This document shows positions 1-13,186 of a DNA stretch of 64,000 nucleotides, piece by piece (the first letter of the stretch is position 1; every line of letters starts with the position of its first letter). A program made the translations under genes and the position numbers. The notes beneath the pieces are model-generated. The model saw only the letters and a program-made list of their open reading frames with translations, did not search any database and was not told the origin of the DNA. This stretch comes from Rebecca billardiae RCC1528 (Eukaryota > Haptophyta), in the NCBI GenBank assembly GCA_965240325.2, contig OZ251234.1, forward strand, positions 248,001-312,000, given 5' to 3'.

Positions 1-406
1 CCCGCTACTTCAGGAATTAGGAGCCGCCATCCGACGGACTCTCAATGATGTCCGCATCGTCAGTCACCTCAGGAGTCAGGTGAGCGCGACGACTGCGAAG
101 TGTGAGACGCGAGTGGCGTCGCACGACGATCCATGATGAATGAAGAATGATGGCGATATCGCGATGCACGCATGATCTGTCGGCCGCCATGACCGCGGCG
201 CAGCTGCCGCAGCGTCATCGGTAGTCCGACGGGGTCCGGGCACCGGCCGCACTGACACACCGTGGTAGATGCGCGCCGGGCGCCGCTAGCCCGTGCCGGC
301 CACCCAGGGCCAGTAGGGAGAGGGGAGGGCGAAGGTTGCGCCGCGAGTGGATGAGTACAGTGCGCGCAGCCGCCAGCCTCCAAGTCAGGCCTCAGCCCCT
401 AGTCAG
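1..406. other. 3' flank of the Yippee-like gene, no gene seen
   Basis: This stretch lies downstream of the stop codon of the minus-strand gene that ends at 407. I see no open frame with credible protein content, no RNA gene and no repeat. Composition is less extreme than in the neighbouring coding DNA, as expected for 3' untranslated or intergenic sequence. Confidence 0.5.
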
Positions 407-2907
407 TCAGTCGAGTGCGAGGAGCCCTTCCATCTGCTGCCCACCCGCCTCCTCCGCCTCCGCCGCCTCCGCCTCCGCCGCCTCCGCCTCGTCCGACGTG
501 TCGAGGGAGCTGTCGTACTCGCCCTCGGCGCCGCTGCTGCTGCCGGCCTCCGAGCGCCGCGCGTCCGCGAGCTGCTCCGCATCGGCGTCGGCGCGCGGCA
601 GCGCGAGGGGCCGCGGGCGGACGTCCTGCGGACGCGCCGCGCGGCCGACCGGCGGAGGCGGCGGCGCGGCGGGCTCGAAGCCAAAGGCGGCGGGCGGCTC
701 GGCGAGCGCGTCGTCGGCATGGGCCCCGGCGTCCTGCGCGGCGGACGACGCGGCGCGCGCGTCGAGCGGCAGCGCCGGCGCCTCGCGCGCCGCGGCCACC
801 CGCAGCGCGCCGCCCTCGCCGAGCGCTATGCACGACGTGACTAAACCGAACCTTCCGACTTGGTTCTCGTTGCGGGCGCGGCGCGAGCGGTCGGTGACGA
901 ACTTGTAGCCGACCTCCTTGCCGCACGCGCAGTGGACGTGCGCCATCTCGAAGAGGCCCTGCGCAAGGTGCTCCTCGTACGGCGCGGACACGACCACCTG
1001 CGCGCCCACCACCGAGTTGACGTAGCAAGCAGGCTCGGGCGGCGCGCCGCCTGTGAGAGCGAGCGTCCGAGCAGGCGCGCGCGCGCGCGCGCGCGGGGGC
1101 GGGCGGGCGGGTGGCGTGGGGAGGGCGGCAAGGGCGCGTGAGCGAGCGGCGGGCGCACACCCCACCCCGCGCGGCGCGCCCCGCGCCCCTTTGCGCGCGC
1201 GTGGCCGCGCACCGAAGCCCCAGCGCCGCTTGGTGCACAGCAGCTGGTCGGCGTAGCACAGCGGGCTGCCGCAGCCCGCGCAGCACAGCGGGGCGCCCGC
1301 GCACAGCGGCTCCAGCTGGGAGCGGGGCGAGGGGGAAGGGGGCGGGTCAGCGGCGCGGTGCTGACGACCGCGGTGCTGCCGCGCGGCGTGCGGCGCGTGC
1401 GCGCGCGCCCGCACCGTTGTCGAGTGCGTGCGCGCGCCCAGCAGCCGAGTGTAGCGCAGGCCAAGGAACGTCTGCTGCACGCGGACGGTGACGGCGGCGT
1501 GCTCGGCGAGGATGCGCGAGACGGAGGGCGTGACAGGCGCGGCGGGCGGCGGCGCCGGCGCGGCGGGCGGCTCGGCCGCCGCGGCCTCTGCGTCTGCGGC
1601 CGCGCCGGCCGCGCGCGCGCCCGCTGGCGCGAGCGCGCCCGCGCCGTCGGCGCCCGCGCCCGCGGCGCCGTCGGCGCGCGCGGGCGAGCGCGCCGGGGCG
1701 GGCGGCGGCGGCTGCGGCGGCGGCGAGCGGGGCGAGCGGCGCGGGAAGCAGCGGCGCGACGACGCCGAGTCGTCCTCCGCGCTCGACGACGAGAAGGACG
1801 ACGAGGCGCCGGGCGTGAGCGAGTGGCGCGAGCTGCCGCCGCCGCCGCCGGCCGAGCCGCCGCCGCTCGGCGTCTGCGGCGGCGGCGACGCGCCGCGCGG
1901 GGTGGGCGGCGCGGAGGCCGAGGCGCCGGCGGCGTGCGCGGGCTGCTGCCGCGGCTGCTCGGACTGCGACGCGCTCGCCGCGCGCCGCCGCGGCGGCGCG
2001 ATCGGCGCGGGCTGCGCGTGCACGAACGGCGCGCTTGGGCGCGTGATGAGTACGCCGCGACAGTTGACCATCAGCCGAGAGAGGATGGCGCACAGCCGCG
2101 CGTCGGCGGCGGGGTGCGAGCTCACGATGCGGTGGGCGCTGAGCACGCGCACGCCTGCGCGGCGGGGCCGGACGGCGGCCGCGCGGCGCGCGCGGCGCGC
2201 TCAGACGGCGCGGCGCGCGCGGCGTGCGCTCGCGGCGCGGCGCGGCGCGGCGCGCGGCGCGCGCGCGCACCGACGAAGACGCTGCACTGGGGGCAGCACA
2301 CGCTGCACACGACGTAGAGCCACTGGCTCGTCTCGTCGTCGTGCGCGGGCACGAGCCGCTCCTCGCCCAGCCGCACGCCGCACGACGAGTGCGTGGCCAG
2401 CGTGCTCTCGCAGTCCTCCAGCGACACCTGCGCGGCGACCGCGGCGTGCGGCAGCGTGTCGTTGAGGCGGCAGAGCGGGTAGGCGCACGCGGCGCAGCCG
2501 ACGATGCGCGTCGACGAGCGCCGGGCGAGCTGCAGCGGCGTCGACGCCGCGTCGAGCGCGCGCACGCCCACCGCGTGCCGCGAGCTCACCGGCAGCCGAG
2601 CGTGGCCGCCCGCCGGCGCGCGGCACGCGCCGGCGTGGCCGGGGCCGTGGGACGGGCCGCGCGAGCGGAGCGCGTCGACGGCTTTCTCGTACGTGCGCCG
2701 GCGCTGCCGGTCGTGCTCCTGCATCAGCCGCGTCATCTCGGCGGGCGCGCACGCGGCCGTGCGCGCGCCGCGCTCGCGCGGCGGCGGCGGCGGCTGCGCC
2801 TCGCGCTCCTCGGGCGCGGGGACGTGCGGCGCGTCGTCGGCGGCGGAGGTGAAGCGGCGGAGGCCCTCGCGCAGCCGCAGGATCGGCGTCTGGATGATCG
2901 TCAGCAT
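407..2907 (-). CDS. Protein with two zinc modules, the second Yippee/Mis18-like
   Basis: Four exons (2907-2271, 2154-1415, 1315-1213, 1050-407) join in frame to 707 residues. All three introns start GTGCG and end in AG; two (99 and 162 bp) are multiples of three without stops, so retention would not break the frame. The second module (residues about 460-570) has a CxxC pair (CAGC), then CYVNSVV, EEHLAQGLFEMAHVHC and GKEVGYKF, which follow the Yippee pattern of zinc-binding CxxC, FNSVV, a TGLH-like strand and LGWKY. The second metal pair reads Cys-Ala-Cys, one residue shorter than the usual CxxC. An earlier module (about 136-240) has CAAC and CPQC pairs followed by a V-x-V-x-SAHRIV strand and may be a diverged copy. 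Yippee and Mis18 proteins share a beta-sheet zinc fold; Mis18 acts at centromeres, while Yippee proteins are poorly understood. The rest is disordered, with an acidic C-terminus. The start at 2907 is the first ATG ahead of the conserved part. Family placement is fairly firm, function open. Confidence 0.75.
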
Positions 2908-3723
2908 CCCGGCACCGCGCGGGCGCGCTCGCCCGTCGGGCGGAGCGGGTGGCCGGAGGTGAAGAGCGCAAGAACCGACCGCCCTGACAATTTCGTGCGC
3001 GGAGTGTGGCCGTCACGCTTCGGGACCAAACTCTGGCCCAACCGGCGCGGCCGCCGGCCAACCGTGTGCTGAGCTCCACAGGCCTTCGGCCTTCGCGCGC
3101 GCTGATTGGCCGGGCGAGTGGACGGAATGCACGCCGGAGTCCGGAAGGAAGTCGTCCGTCCGGAAGGAGCACCGGAACGGCCGGAACCCGCGCTGGGCCC
3201 CGGATCGGGGGTGACCAGTAGCCTCGGCCGCAGAGCGAGCTATCCCCTTGGCAAGCTCGACGACGCAGGCGAGCAAGCCCAAGCAAAAGCGCCGCAAGGG
3301 AGGCAAGCGACCACTGAGGCGCGCGCGCGGGCTGGCCGCACGCAAACGGACCGGGTGTGCGCATGCACGCGCGAGCTGAGCCGGCATGCGCGCGTGGCAC
3401 GTGCGTGTCGCGCCCCGTGCGCCGCCTCGACGCGGCGAGCGCGCGTGGACGCGCGCGACGGCCGCATCTGGCCGCGTGCCCGCGCGTGGGCGCGCGCTGC
3501 TCCGCGCCGCATGGCGCGCGATGGAGTGCGCCCAGCAGCTCCACGCCCGGACGGCGCGGCGAGCGCGCGCCGCGCGCGCGCGCACGCCCTGCTGACACGC
3601 TGCCGTCCCCCGCGCCCGCGCGCGCCCCGGCACACCGCCCGCCCCTCCTCCCGCGCGCGCCGCGCCGCGTCCGCGCGCGCACCCCGCGCCGCTGCGCCCG
3701 GCTCCGCGCCGCAGGCGCGCGCG
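2908..3723. promoter_or_regulatory. Shared upstream region of divergent genes
   Basis: The Yippee-like gene (start 2907, minus) and the Agenet/AP2 gene (start 3724, plus) are transcribed away from each other from this 816-bp interval. It holds GGAACGGCCGG at 3174-3184, a word also found upstream of two other divergent pairs in the window. The plus-strand frame stays open upstream of 3724, so an earlier in-frame ATG (for example 3511) cannot be excluded. That stretch has only low-complexity Arg/Ala translation and is taken as 5' untranslated sequence. Confidence 0.45.
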
Positions 3724-4894
3724 ATGGCCTCGTCGGCGGAGGCGCTGGCGGCGACGATGGAGGCGGGTGTGGGCGCGAGTGTGGAGGTCACGCTCGCCGA
3801 GGAGAGCCTCCGCGGCGCGCGGTACACCGCGCGCGTCCTCTCGCTCGACGCGGACGGGCGGCACGCGCTGCTGCAGTTCGATGCGCTGCTCGCCGACGAC
3901 GAGGAGGGCGAGGGCGGCGGCGGCGGCGGCGCGGCCGGCGGCGCGGCCGGCGGCGCGGAGGACAAGCCGCTCGTCGAGAAGCACGCCGTCGCCGACTGCC
4001 GCCCGCTCCCGCCGCCCACGCCGGACGGCCACCTCTCGCGCGCCTCTGCCGGGTGCATGCTCGAGCTGAGGTACGACGACGGCTGGTGGCCGGTGCAGCT
4101 GCTGCAGACGCTCGGCGGGGGCGGCGGCGCGGGCGGAGCAGCCGGGGGGCGCGGGCGTGGGCGTGGCGCCCGCGGCGGCCGCGGTGGGCGCGGCGGCCGC
4201 GCCGGCCGCGCCGGCCGCGGCGCGGCGTCCGCGGCCGCGACCGACCCGGCCGCGGCCGCCGCCGCGCCCACCGCCGAGCTGAGCTTCAGAGTGGTCTCGC
4301 CGCTGTTCGGGGTGGAGCACGTCGTGACGGCGGCGGAGCTGCGGCCCGCGTGGGAGTGGACGGCGCAGACGGAGGCCGCCGTGCCAGGCGGCGCGCCCGC
4401 GGGCCCGGCCAGCTCGATCGTGCGCGGCAGCTGGGCCATGGCCGCCGCCGCCGCCGCGGCGCCGCCGGCGGCGGGCGCCAAGGCCGCGCGCGGCCGCGGC
4501 GCCGGCGCCAAGGCGGCGCGCGGCGCGGAGGGCGGCGCGGAGGGCGGCGACGGCGCGGGCGAGCCCGAGCGCAAGCGCGGCGCGGGAAGCGCCTCCGCCG
4601 GCGGCACCGCGCGCAGGCGCGACTCCACCGCGAGCGGCGGCGTCGGCACGCCCGTCGGCGCGAAGGGCGCGCGCGGCGGCGCCGCCAAGGGTGCGGCGGC
4701 GCAGGCCGGCAGCGCGGCGCGGGGCGCGGGCGCGGCCGAGCCCAAGCCTGCCGCCACGCCCAAGACGCCCCCGCCCACGCCCGCGTCGGTGCGGCTGTAC
4801 CACGACGGCCGCGGCTGGCGCACGCTCGCGGACCTCGAGGAGGCCGCGGCCGAGCAGCCACGCGGCGACACAGAGGCGGCGGGCGGCGGCACTG

Positions 4895-4931
<37 letters not shown>

Positions 4932-5127
4932 GGGCGCGCCCGCGGCCGCGGACGGCGGCGCGGACGGCGGCGAGGGCGGCGGCGAGCCCACGCGGGAGGC
5001 GGCGGCTGCGCAGGGCGCGGCGCCGCGCACGGCCAACCTACCCACGCTCGTGGTGCCGCTGCGCTGGTCCAAGACCGGCTGGAAGCTTGGTCACGTCTCG
5101 AAGCGCGGCGGCGGCGGCGGCGGCGGA

Positions 5128-5165
<38 letters not shown>

Positions 5166-7704
5166 CGCCGAGGAGGACGAGGAGGAGGCGGAGGCGGAGG
5201 CGAAGGGCAAGGGGACGCCCAAGGCGGCGGGCAAGAAGGGCGGCACGCCGAAGGACAAGAAGGGCGCGACGCCCGCCGCGGACGCCGACGCCGTGCCGCC
5301 CGACGCCGACGGTGGCGGCGGCGGCGGCGGCGGCGGCGCAGACGACGGCGGCTGCGGCGGCGGCGGCGGCTCGGCCTCCAAGCCCGCTCGGAAGAAAGGG
5401 AAGCGCGCGCTGCCCGCCGCGGCGGCGAACGTGCCCGCGAATGGGCAGTGCGACCTGAGCGTGGGCATGCGCGTCGAGGTGGGCCCGAGCGAGGAGGGCT
5501 TCCTCGGCTCGTGGTACTCCGGAATAGTCCGGGAGATCAGGCACGCGCCAAGCGCGGCGGCGGCGGGCGAAGCGGCGGGCGCGGCGGCGGGCGCGGCGGC
5601 GGGCGCGGCGGCGGGCGCGGCGGCCGAGCGCGCGCGGGGGGCGGAGGGCGGCGAGGTGTCGGGGCGCGAGGCGCTCGAGGCGCGCGTGCTGTACGACGCG
5701 CTGATCGACGAGGACGGCGGGCACATCGAGGAGTGGCAGCCCGCCTCGGCGATCCGCCCGCTCCCGCCGCGCACGCCGCCCGCGTGGGCGCCCGCGCTGC
5801 GCGAGGGCGACCACGCGCAGCTGCAGCACGACGACGGCTGGTGGGAGGTGACGGTGGCGGAGATCGAGGAGCGGCCGGAGCGGAGGCGGGGCAGCGCGAC
5901 GCTCTCGAACCCGGGCAAGCTCCGCCTCGCGTACTGCCACCGCAAGGCCGAGGTTGTCGAGGCGAGCGCGCAGCAGCTCAGACCGGCGTGGGCGTGGCAC
6001 GCGGACCGCGTGTGGGGCATGCTGCAGCCCGAGGGCCGGCTGCGCACGGACGCGGAGACGTCGGCGGCGCTGGCGGGCACGGCGTTCCTCGAGTGCGACG
6101 CGGAGGGCGTGTGGCGCGCGCGCGAGCCGCCGCGCGCCGCCGCCGCCGCCGCGGGCGCGGGCGCGGACGGCGGCGCGCGCGCGGATGACGCGCGCGCGGA
6201 CGCGTGGGGCGGCGGCGTGCAGATTGCAATCTCCAGATCGGGATCTGAGTGGAAGCTCTCGGAGAAGCGGCTGGGGCTGGAGGCGGTGGACCTGCTCAGC
6301 GCGATCGCGCCGGGCACGCTGGTCGAGGTCGAGCTGCCCGAGGCGGGCGCGATCGACCCCGCCGCGATCGGCGCGTCCGGCGGCGCGGGCGGCGCGGCGG
6401 GCGCGGGCGCGGGCGCTGGCGCGGCGTCGCACGCTGCCGCCGCGTCGTTTGGCTCGGTCGCGGACGCGTACGCATGCGCTTTCGCGCCGGCGATCGTGGT
6501 GCGCGTGGAGCTGCGCGCGGCGGAGGGCGGCCCGGCGGAGGACGACGCCGACGCCGACGCCGACGCCGACGGCGCCGACGGCGCCGACGACGACGACGAC
6601 GACGGCGACGAGGGCGGCAACAACAGCGCCGCCGCGGACGCGCGCCGGCCGCGGCTGCACGCCGTTCTCAAGTACCTGCCGCGCCCCGGACACGCCGGAC
6701 ACGCCGGTCCGGGCGGAGGGGCGGGCGAGGCGGAGGCGGGCTCGGCGGAGGAGAACGCGCCGCCGCCGCCCGCGCCGCTCGAGCTCACGCCCGACGACGT
6801 CGAGGGCGAGGAGGTGGCGGTGCCGCTCGCGCGCGTGCGGCCGCTGCCGCCGTGCGCGGCCGCGCCGTGCGCGGGCGGCGGCGACCCGAGCTTCCTGTCG
6901 AGGCTGCGGCTGGACGGGACGCACCCGCTCGAGTTCTACGACGCGGCGGAGGGCGCGTGGCGCCGCTCCGCGCTGGTGAGCACGCGGCGCGCCGGCTACC
7001 GCCCGCCCGCCGGCCTCCCCTCGGCGTTCACCATCGGCACCAAGCGGCGCGGCGCGGACGGGCGGGAGTGGGAGGTGGTGCTGCGCGAGGTGAAGGGCGC
7101 GCGGCCGCAGTGGGTGCCGAGGGGGGAGCCGGAGTGGCGCCCGCCGCGCGTCGGGGAGGAGGGGTGCGTGTACGGCGCGCGCTCGCCGCTCGCCGCGACC
7201 ACGCGCATCCGCGACGCCTCGCAGGCCGTCCTCGAGATCGGCGCCAACGGCGTGCGCCCAGCGCTGGCCTTTGATGCCAAGTCGGGCGCGCTCGAGCGCC
7301 TCGCCTCCTTCGCCGAGCTGGACGCGCGGCGGCGCGCGAACGAGGAGGTGCTGCGCAGGCGCGAGGTGGCGGAGGAGAAGGGGGCGAAGCGCGCGGCGCG
7401 CGCGGCGCGCGCGGAGGCGGCGAAGGCGGCGAAGGCGGCGCAGCGCGCCGAGGCGGCCGCCGCCTCGCAGCGCGCCAAGGCGTCGCAGCGCGACGCAAAG
7501 GCGGCGGCGGCGGGCGAGTCGCGCGCCGCGCGCAAGGAGGCGGCGCGGCGCGAGCGCGTGAGCGCCGCGCACGAGAAGCTGCAGATGCGCCGGCTGGCGA
7601 CGGACGCGGCGGCGCTGCGCGCGCTCGGCGTCGGCTCGGTCTTCGAGTCGCAGTACGGCCCCGCCGCGCAGCCATCCGCGCGCGCGGCCAAGAAGGCGGC
7701 GGAC

Positions 7705-7745
<41 letters not shown>

Positions 7746-8321
7746 CGAGGCGGCGGCGGCGGCGAGCGGCGGCCGCGCGTCGGGGCGGCGCGCCGCCGCC
7801 GCCGCGGTGGCCGCGCTCGCCGCGTCGGCGGCGTCCGAGCCCGCGCGCGCCGAGGCGGCGGGGCCCGCATCGGCCGAGTCCCTCGCTCACGGCCGCCGCT
7901 GGTGGCTGGTCGAAGTGGTTGCCATGGCCGACCCCACCGCCGAGTCGGGCGAGGTGACGGTGGTGCGGCGGCGCGCGCGCGAGCCGGGCGGCGGCGGCGC
8001 GGACGGCGGCGGCGGCGGCGGCGCGGACGGCGGCGGCGCCGCCGACGGCGCCATGTCCGCCGACGAGCTCGGCGAGCGCTTCGGCCCAGAGTTTACGCTG
8101 CGCGTGCCGCAGATGGTGCGGCCGCGCGCGCCGCCGCCGCCCGCAGACTTCGCCTCGCAGCTCAAGCTGGGCTCCGCAGTCGAGGTGTTCACGGGCGGAG
8201 GCTGGGAGCGGCGCACGGTCTGCAGGCTGCCGCAGGGCGGGGGCGGGGAGGGCGCGGACGACGCGCTGTACGGCGTGACCCACTCGGCGAGGCCGCCGCC
8301 GCGCGCCGCGCCCGCGGCGGC

Positions 8322-8356
<35 letters not shown>

Positions 8357-10367
8357 TCGACGCCGACGGCGGCGACGACGACGACGACGACGACGGCGAG
8401 GGCGGCGCCGAGGGCGGCGCCGCCGCCGCGGGCGCAGAGCGGCTGGTGCCGCTCTCGCTCATCCGGCCGGGGTGGGAGTGGTCGCGCTCGAGACGCACGT
8501 GGGTGGGCGACTGGCTACCGGAGCGCAAGCGCAGCGCGCGCGAGCTCAAGGCGGCGGAGGAGGCGGCCGCCATTGCGCAGGCCTTCCCGCCTGGCACGGC
8601 CGTCGAGGGTGCGCGCGCCGTGCGGAGTGCGCCGTGCCGTGATGCGCCGAGCGCGCCTGTGCTGCGGCGCGCGCGCGCGTCTGCGGCTGGAGGCGGGGCG
8701 AGCCGCGCGCGGCGCGGCGGCGCGGCGGCGCGGCGCACGCGCACCCCTCCAGCCCTCCGCCGCCCGCTCGGTCCGTCACCCTCTCTGCGCACCCCTCCAG
8801 CCCTCCGCCGCCCGCTCGGTCCGTCACCCTCTCTGCGCGCGACGGCCCACCGCCGATGCCTCCCTCTCAACACGCGCCGCCCCGCCCCGCGCCGCGCCGC
8901 GCCGCGCCGCGCCGCGCCGCTCCACCAGTCGCGCAGAGGGAGGCCGGCTACGCGGGCAGCTGGTACGCCGCCACCGTGCTCGAGGCGGGCGGCGGCGGCG
9001 CGGGTGCCGCCCCGGGCAACGCTCCGTTCCGCGTCGAGTACGTCGAGTTTTACGAGGACGACGAGCAGACAGTCCGGCTGGTCGACACGGTCCGGGAGAA
9101 GGTGGTGCGCCCGGCGCCGCCGCTGCAGCCGCCCGCGGGCTGGGCGCTCGCGCGGCTGCCGCCGGGCGCGCCGCTCGACCTGCGCTACGACGACGGCTGG
9201 TGGGAGGTCGAGCTGATCTGCGTGGTGCGGGCGGCGTCGGCGCCGGCGGCCGCCGCCGCCGCGCCCGCCGCCGTCGCCGCCGCCGCCACCGCCGCCGCCG
9301 CCGCGGCGGCGCCACCCGCCGCGGCGGACGGCGGCGGCGGCGGCGGCGTGGACGCGGCCGCCGACGCCGACGCCGGCGGCGGCGGCGGCCTCGCGTTCGT
9401 CGTCCGCTCCGTGCAGTACGACGCGCAGCACATCGTGACAGACACGTCGCGGCTGCGCCCCCCGTGGGCGTGGCGCTCGACGCCCGCCGCGGCCGCGTCG
9501 GCGCTCGCGTCGGCGCTCTCCGCCGGCGCGGCGCCCGCGGCCGCGGGCGCGGCCGCCGCGCCCGCCGCCGCGCCCGCCGCCGAGGCGGCGGCTCCGCTCG
9601 CGCTCGCGCCGCCCGACTCGTGGGCGCTGCGCCCGCCGCCCGCCGTGCACGTGCGCGAGGACGGCTCTCTCGTCCTCAAGGACAAGGACGCCGACAAGAA
9701 GGGCGCGGGCAAAGAGGGCTCGGCCGGGCGGCGCGACCACAAGCGGCGCATCTCCTTCGGCGCGTTTGGCGAGCCGCCCGCCGGCGCGTCGGCGTACGCG
9801 GTCGGCACGCAGCGCAAGGGCACCGACGGGCGCATGTGGGAGGTGGGCTCGGACGAGAAGATGCAGAACGTGTGGCAGCCGGTGCAGCAGGGGGGCGGCA
9901 GCGCGCGCGGCCGCCGCGCGTCCGTCACGCCCGCGCGGTACGCGGGCGGGCCGGACGGCGCGGGCGACGACGCGGACGGCGCGGGCGGCGGCGCCGACCT
10001 CTACTCGGCCGCCAAGCGCGGCCGCGCCGCCGCGGCGGAGCTCTCGGCCGCGCTCCTCGACCACCCGATGCTCCCGCTCGCAACGGTGCCCAAGTCGGGC
10101 GCATCCAAGCTGCCGCCCACCGCGCGGGAGATGGCGCTGGCGCGCGAGCGCGTGCACGAGCCGTCGGCGGCGTTCCTGCGCGCGGTGGGCACGGTGGGCA
10201 TGCGGCCGTCGGAGAAGCGCGCCGCCGGGTACGGCGCGCGGAGGCGGCGGGCCGCGGCCGCTAAGGCGGAGGGCGCGGGCGGCGCGCTGCTGAAGGCGGA
10301 GGGCGCGGCCGCCGACGACGACGACGCCCCTCTCAAGGCGGAGGCGGCGGAGGAGGCGGAGGACGAG

Positions 10368-10400
<33 letters not shown>

Positions 10401-11142
10401 CTGCCGCACGTCTCCTTCGTGTCCGCGCCCCAGCTCGAGTCCATCTACCAGGAGGACCTCGCCGCCGCGGGCGTCACGCAGAAGCGCGGGTGCGCGCACG
10501 GCACGCGCCCGGCTGTGCTGCCCCTCAGCGCGCGCGCGCGCCGCCACCCGCGCCGCCATGCCCATTCGAGTGTGCCGCTGCTGCCGCTGCTGCCGCCGCC
10601 GCGGTGCGCAGGTACGAGGGCCTGGTCGTGGACGCGCTGCTCTCCTGCCTGGGCGAGGCGGCGGTCGCGCCGCACGCCGTCGGCATGTTCACGGGGGGCC
10701 GGCGCAAGCTGTGGTGCGCGTCCCGTTGCCCCGGCTGTGGGCACGAGCTCGAGCTGCTGATCACGCCGGTGCTGGACACGGTGCGCTGCCTCGTGTGCGG
10801 CGCGTGGGCCTACACGTGCGCGCCGCCGCCGAGCGAGGCCGAGCTGGCCGAGGCGGCCGCGGCGGCGGAGGCGGAGGCGGAGGCGGCGAGGGCGCGCGAG
10901 GAGGATCGGAGGGCGGCGGCGGCGCGGCAGCAGGCGGCGCTGGAGGCGCGCGCGCAGCAGCAGCTGCTGCAGCAGCAGCAGGCGCAGCAGCAGCAGGCGC
11001 AGCAGCAGCAGCGGGAGAGGGAGGAGGAGGAGGCGCGCGCGCGCGCGGCGGCGCACGCGCAGGCGCAGGCGGCGGCGCAGGCAGCGGCGGCGGCGCAGGC
11101 CGCGGCGGCGGCGCACGCGGCGGCGCACGCGGCGGCGGCGGC

Positions 11143-11180
<38 letters not shown>

Positions 11181-12273
11181 CGCAGCAGCACGCGGCGTCG
11201 GCCGCGCAGGGCTACCCGCCCCAGCCGCAGCCGCCGCAGCCGCAGCTCCCGCCACACGGCTACGCGCACCAGCCGGCCGGCTGCGGCCTGCCGCCGCCGC
11301 ACCCGGCGTGTGCGGTGGGCGGCGCGTGCGCAGCGCCGGCGCCGCTGTACGGCGGCTGCGCCGCGCCAATGGCACCGTGCGTGCACGCGCCGCCGCCGTG
11401 GGCCGCGCCGACGGGCGGGGCGCCGCTGCCGCCGTACGGCTGCGCGCAGCCCGTCCACGCCGCGCAGCAGCACCACGCGCACCCGCCGCCGCGCCCGCCG
11501 CCGATGCCCATGCCCCTCGGCGGCGCCCCTGAGCCTTACGCCCCCTTTGCGCAGCAGCAGACGGGCGGCGCGCCGCCGATGGGCGCGCCGCAGCAGGTGC
11601 TCGGCTCGAGCGCCCCGCCGCCGCCGCCGCTGCCGCCGCAGGCGCAGCCCGGGGCCCACTCGCAGCTGCCGCCGCTGCCGCCGGCGCAGCCGCACCAGCC
11701 CGGCGCGCCGCCGCCGTTCGCGCCCGCGCAGCCGTGCGCCGCGCCCTCGCCCATCGAGGGCGGCGGCGCGCCTGCGCTCGTCGGCGTGAGCGGCGGCAGC
11801 GCGAGCGGCGGCACGGCGGGCGGCGGCGGCGGCGGCGGCGGCTCCAAGCCTGCGGGCACGCGCGCGCGCGCGGCCGCGCGCGGCTCGGGCAAGGCGATCG
11901 CGCAGTGGCTCACGCAGCGCGAGCCCGGCGCGCCCGCCGCCGCCTCCGAGCTCGAGACCTCCCGCAACGAGTCGGGCTTCAAAGGTGTGCACCGCACCGG
12001 CACTTCCAAGTGGCAGTCGCAGGTCTACCACAACGGCAAGCTGATCCACCTCGGCGTGTTCGACTCGCCCGAGGCGGCGGCGGCCGCGTACGCGATCGCG
12101 CGCACGCGCGTGCACCTCATCCCGCCGGAGCTCGACCCGACCGGCGAGTTCCGGGGCGTGGCGGTGCCGGGCGGCGGCGGCGGCGGCGGCGGCGGCGCGC
12201 AAGGCGGCGGCGGCCCAGAGTCTGGCGGCGCGCGCCCGCCGAGCGGCGCGCGCACGCCGGTGAGTGGCTCGAC

Positions 12274-12306
<33 letters not shown>

Positions 12307-13151
12307 GTGCGCGACGGCGCTCGCGCTGAGCACCGCGCTGCAGCGGCCGCACGCGCTGCCGCCGCCCAAGGCGGCGCAGCAGCAGCAGCAGGCCGCGGCG
12401 CTCTCCGCGCAGCGCGCCGCCGCCGCCGCCGCGGAGGAGCGCAGGGCCTCCGCCGCGGCCGCGGCGGAGGCGGAGGAGGAGGCGAGCGCCGAGTTTCCGT
12501 TCGAGCTGTTCCGCGCGGAGCGGCTGGTGGGCGGGCTGCAGGGCGTGTTCTTCCACGCGGCGCTCGAGGCGCCGCACGGGCCGTCGTGGCTCGCGGTCGC
12601 GCCGGGCGGCACCAAGCTGGGGTACTGCTACACGGGTGTGCGCGCGTGCGTGCGCGTGTGCGCGCGTGCGTGCGCGCGCGCGTGCGCGCGCATGCGTGCG
12701 CGCGCGCGCGCGCGCGCGCGCGTGCGCTTGTGTGTGTGCGCGCGCGCGTGTGCGCGCGCGTGCTGCGCGCGCGCGCGCGCGCGCAGCACCGCCCACACGC
12801 GCCCCCCGCCCCGCGCCGCGCGCGTGCCCCCCGCGCCCCTCTCCGCGCGCCGCAGAGCGCGCGGCCGGCGTGCGGCTCTGGCGGTACGTGCACGGGGTGC
12901 GCGAGCACTACGGGGCAGAGGCGCTCAGCCGCGCGTGGCCGCGGTTTGACGTGCGCGCGATCGAGCGGCCGCGCGTGCGGCTGCTGCCGTGCGCGGAGCA
13001 GAGCGCCGAGAGCGGCGCGGTCGCGGAGGTGGTCCATGCGCTCGTCGCGAGGGTGGAGGAGGAACACGCCGCGATCGGGCGGCGGCAGGCGCACGCGCTC
13101 GCGCTCGAGCGCGCGCAGCAGCTGAGCGCGCCGCAGACGCCGCTCGGCGCC

Positions 13152-13186
<35 letters not shown>

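Noticed and set aside
3106-3723. In-frame upstream extension of the Agenet/AP2 gene
   Set aside because: Open because of extreme GC content; translation is Arg/Ala low complexity without domain similarity, and the ATG at 3724 directly precedes the first module.
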